Of a stretch of DNA of 64,000 bases, positions 62,350 through 64,000 are shown in pieces. Each line of letters starts with the position of its first letter. The first letter of the stretch is position 1. Source of the stretch: Apis mellifera (lineage: Eukaryota > Arthropoda > Insecta > Hymenoptera > Apidae); NCBI RefSeq assembly GCF_003254395.2, contig NC_037638.1:10538086-10602085 (forward strand). The letters run 5' to 3'. Made by a program: the position numbers and the translations under genes. The notes below the pieces were generated by a model. The model searched no databases and was not told where the DNA came from. It worked only from the letters and a program-made list of their open reading frames with translations.

Positions 62350-64000
62350 ATTGAAATATTATATAATATATATTAATTGTTGTTATTTGTAACATTGAAA
62401 TCTTGCAAAGATATATTTTTTATATCTTATTAGAAATATAATAAAATTATTAGTAAAATTATTAATTTAACAAAATAGTTAAATAGAACAGATTATAATA
62501 TAAAAAAGAAATATAATATAAAGATTGATTAATTTTGATATATAAATAAAATACAAAAAAGAAATTCAACAAAAAAACTTAAATAAATTCATAACAATTG
62601 AAAGAATAAAAGAATTATAAAATGTAACATAGTATAATATAATATAAAAGTAACTAAATTTAATATAATTATAAAAAGTTCAATTTAATTTTTAAATAAA
62701 TAAATTTAAATCATTATATTAAAAAAATAAAAAAAAACAATCTAATATAAAAATTATTAAAACAGAAAAATCTCAAACAAAAAAGGAATATTTAACATAA
62801 CAGTTAATTAAAAATCTAAAATATCAAAAAAAAATTTTAATAAATGTTAATTGAATTATAAAAAACAAATATAAAAAAAATTTAATAATGTAAATTTGCA
62901 AAATTTAATTGTTTTGTTTAAACATTTTTTTAAATAATATTTCTCTTAAATTCTTTTTTTATTTTTATTTTACTTTTTTTAGATTATTTTAACTTTGAGA
63001 TTAATTAAATTCTTTTATTATATTTCAATTTTTTTGTATTTTAAAATAGCTAATTTCTTTATTATATGTTTCATTTATTATTAATTCATTTTATTTATTA
63101 TTTATGTAATATATATTATATATATATAATATTAAATTTAATATATAATGTTTTATATGTTATAATAATAAATATATGTATATATATATAATGAATAAAT
63201 ATACAAATATAAGAAGAGAATAAAATATAAAAATTAATTTCTAGAAAGTGAAAAAGGATTGAAATTATTAGAGAAGATTTTTGAAGTTAAAAATTTAAAA
63301 GAATTAAAACTTTAGAAAAGAATTTAGCATTAATTGAATTAGAAAAAAAATATAAAAAAAAAATTTAATATAATAATTAATTAAATCTAACATAGTTGCA
63401 TATAGGAAATGAATTTAACATTGTAATTTTTGCATTTAATTGTTTAATTTAAATGTTTTTGTATTACCTGGATTTAGGTAATATTTCTTACCTAGAATAA
63501 TTAAATACTTTTTTTTTTGTTTTAATACTTTTGTGTTTCCTTAATTTTAATATTAATTTTTTTTCTATCTATTATTATTTTATAGTAGTGAATATTTATT
63601 TTACATTATCTTCTTATGTTTGTATATTTATTTATTATTTATGTATTTTAACATTAAATTTTTTTACATGTTGCATAATTTACATAACAATTATGTAAAT
63701 CTAACAAAAGTGCAACATATAAGAAAGGAATTTGATATTGTAATTCATAAATAATAATGAATAATAATGAATAAAACATAAAAAGGGAATATAACATAGA
63801 AGTTGATGAAATAAAAGAAATTAATAATAAAATAAATGAAAATAAAACATAGAAGAAACAACGAAGAAGAAATTAATTAATTCAAAAGAATTAAAACATC
63901 AAAAAAAGAAATTTAATATAATAATTAAGTAAATTCAACAAAATAAAAAGTAAATAAATATAAAAGAATATAAAAGAATATAAAAGAACATAAAAGAAGA
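62350..64000. other. extremely AT-rich block, no gene seen
   Basis: From about 62350 the sequence is almost only A and T, with CpG nearly absent, short TA runs (63120-63130, 63180-63191) and repeated AAAAGAATATAAAAGAA-like words at the right edge. No open frame of interest is present. The change from the CpG-rich promoter-like segment is abrupt. Confidence 0.7.

Noticed and set aside
1..64000. tRNA genes, known microRNAs, CRISPR arrays or viral genes
   Set aside because: A read-through by eye found no T-loop/anticodon pattern, no familiar microRNA seed, no spaced identical repeats and no polymerase or capsid motifs. A covariance-model search would be needed to exclude small RNAs.

Overview
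The window is nuclear DNA of an insect, most likely a hymenopteran and probably a bee. It is very AT-rich, with long A/T runs, many microsatellites, CpG-rich islands and small spliced exons separated by long introns. The neuronal calcium sensor reads as a typical insect frequenin. Species cannot be fixed from the sequence alone. Most short open frames in the window are chance frames or shadows of other features.

Layout. (1) Positions 831-38005 on the plus strand hold the frequenin/NCS-1 gene: seven coding exons (1589-1652, 26634-26658, 27600-27648, 27752-27841, 30129-30207, 31124-31212, 37838-38005). All junctions are GT-AG with matching phases, giving a complete 187-residue EF-hand protein. 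Intron 1 is about 25 kb and contains tandem repeats and a GC-rich island with a TATA-like motif. Intron 4 contains a degenerate Tc1/mariner-like element. Intron 6 contains two tandem arrays and a GC island. (2) Positions 38006-48166 separate two convergent genes; they hold the frequenin 3' UTR, microsatellites and no recognisable coding sequence. (3) Positions 48167-53305 on the minus strand hold a five-exon gene for a 421-residue nuclear protein, with an N-terminal Myb/SANT-like domain of the zeste type and a C-terminal coiled coil. A further in-phase 141-nt exon would make 468 residues. Its last intron contains a 1.26-kb segment bounded by 14-bp inverted repeats. (4) About 56.7-62.3 kb on the minus strand I find a chain of small exon-like blocks with good splice sites, a promoter-like start (CCAAT box, three NRF-1-like sites 12 bp apart), a tandemly duplicated 55-nt exon and a 3' part with a recurring 12-bp motif. 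It is either a spliced long non-coding RNA or a small unrecognised protein gene: one splice path keeps a 152-codon frame open. (5) From about 62.35 kb to the end the DNA is almost pure A/T with no gene seen.

The two clear genes fit known roles: frequenin tunes synaptic release and neurite growth through calcium, and the Myb/SANT-like protein is probably a sequence-specific DNA-binding regulator. Nothing in the sequence links them functionally. The most novel item is the exon chain at 56.7-62.3 kb.
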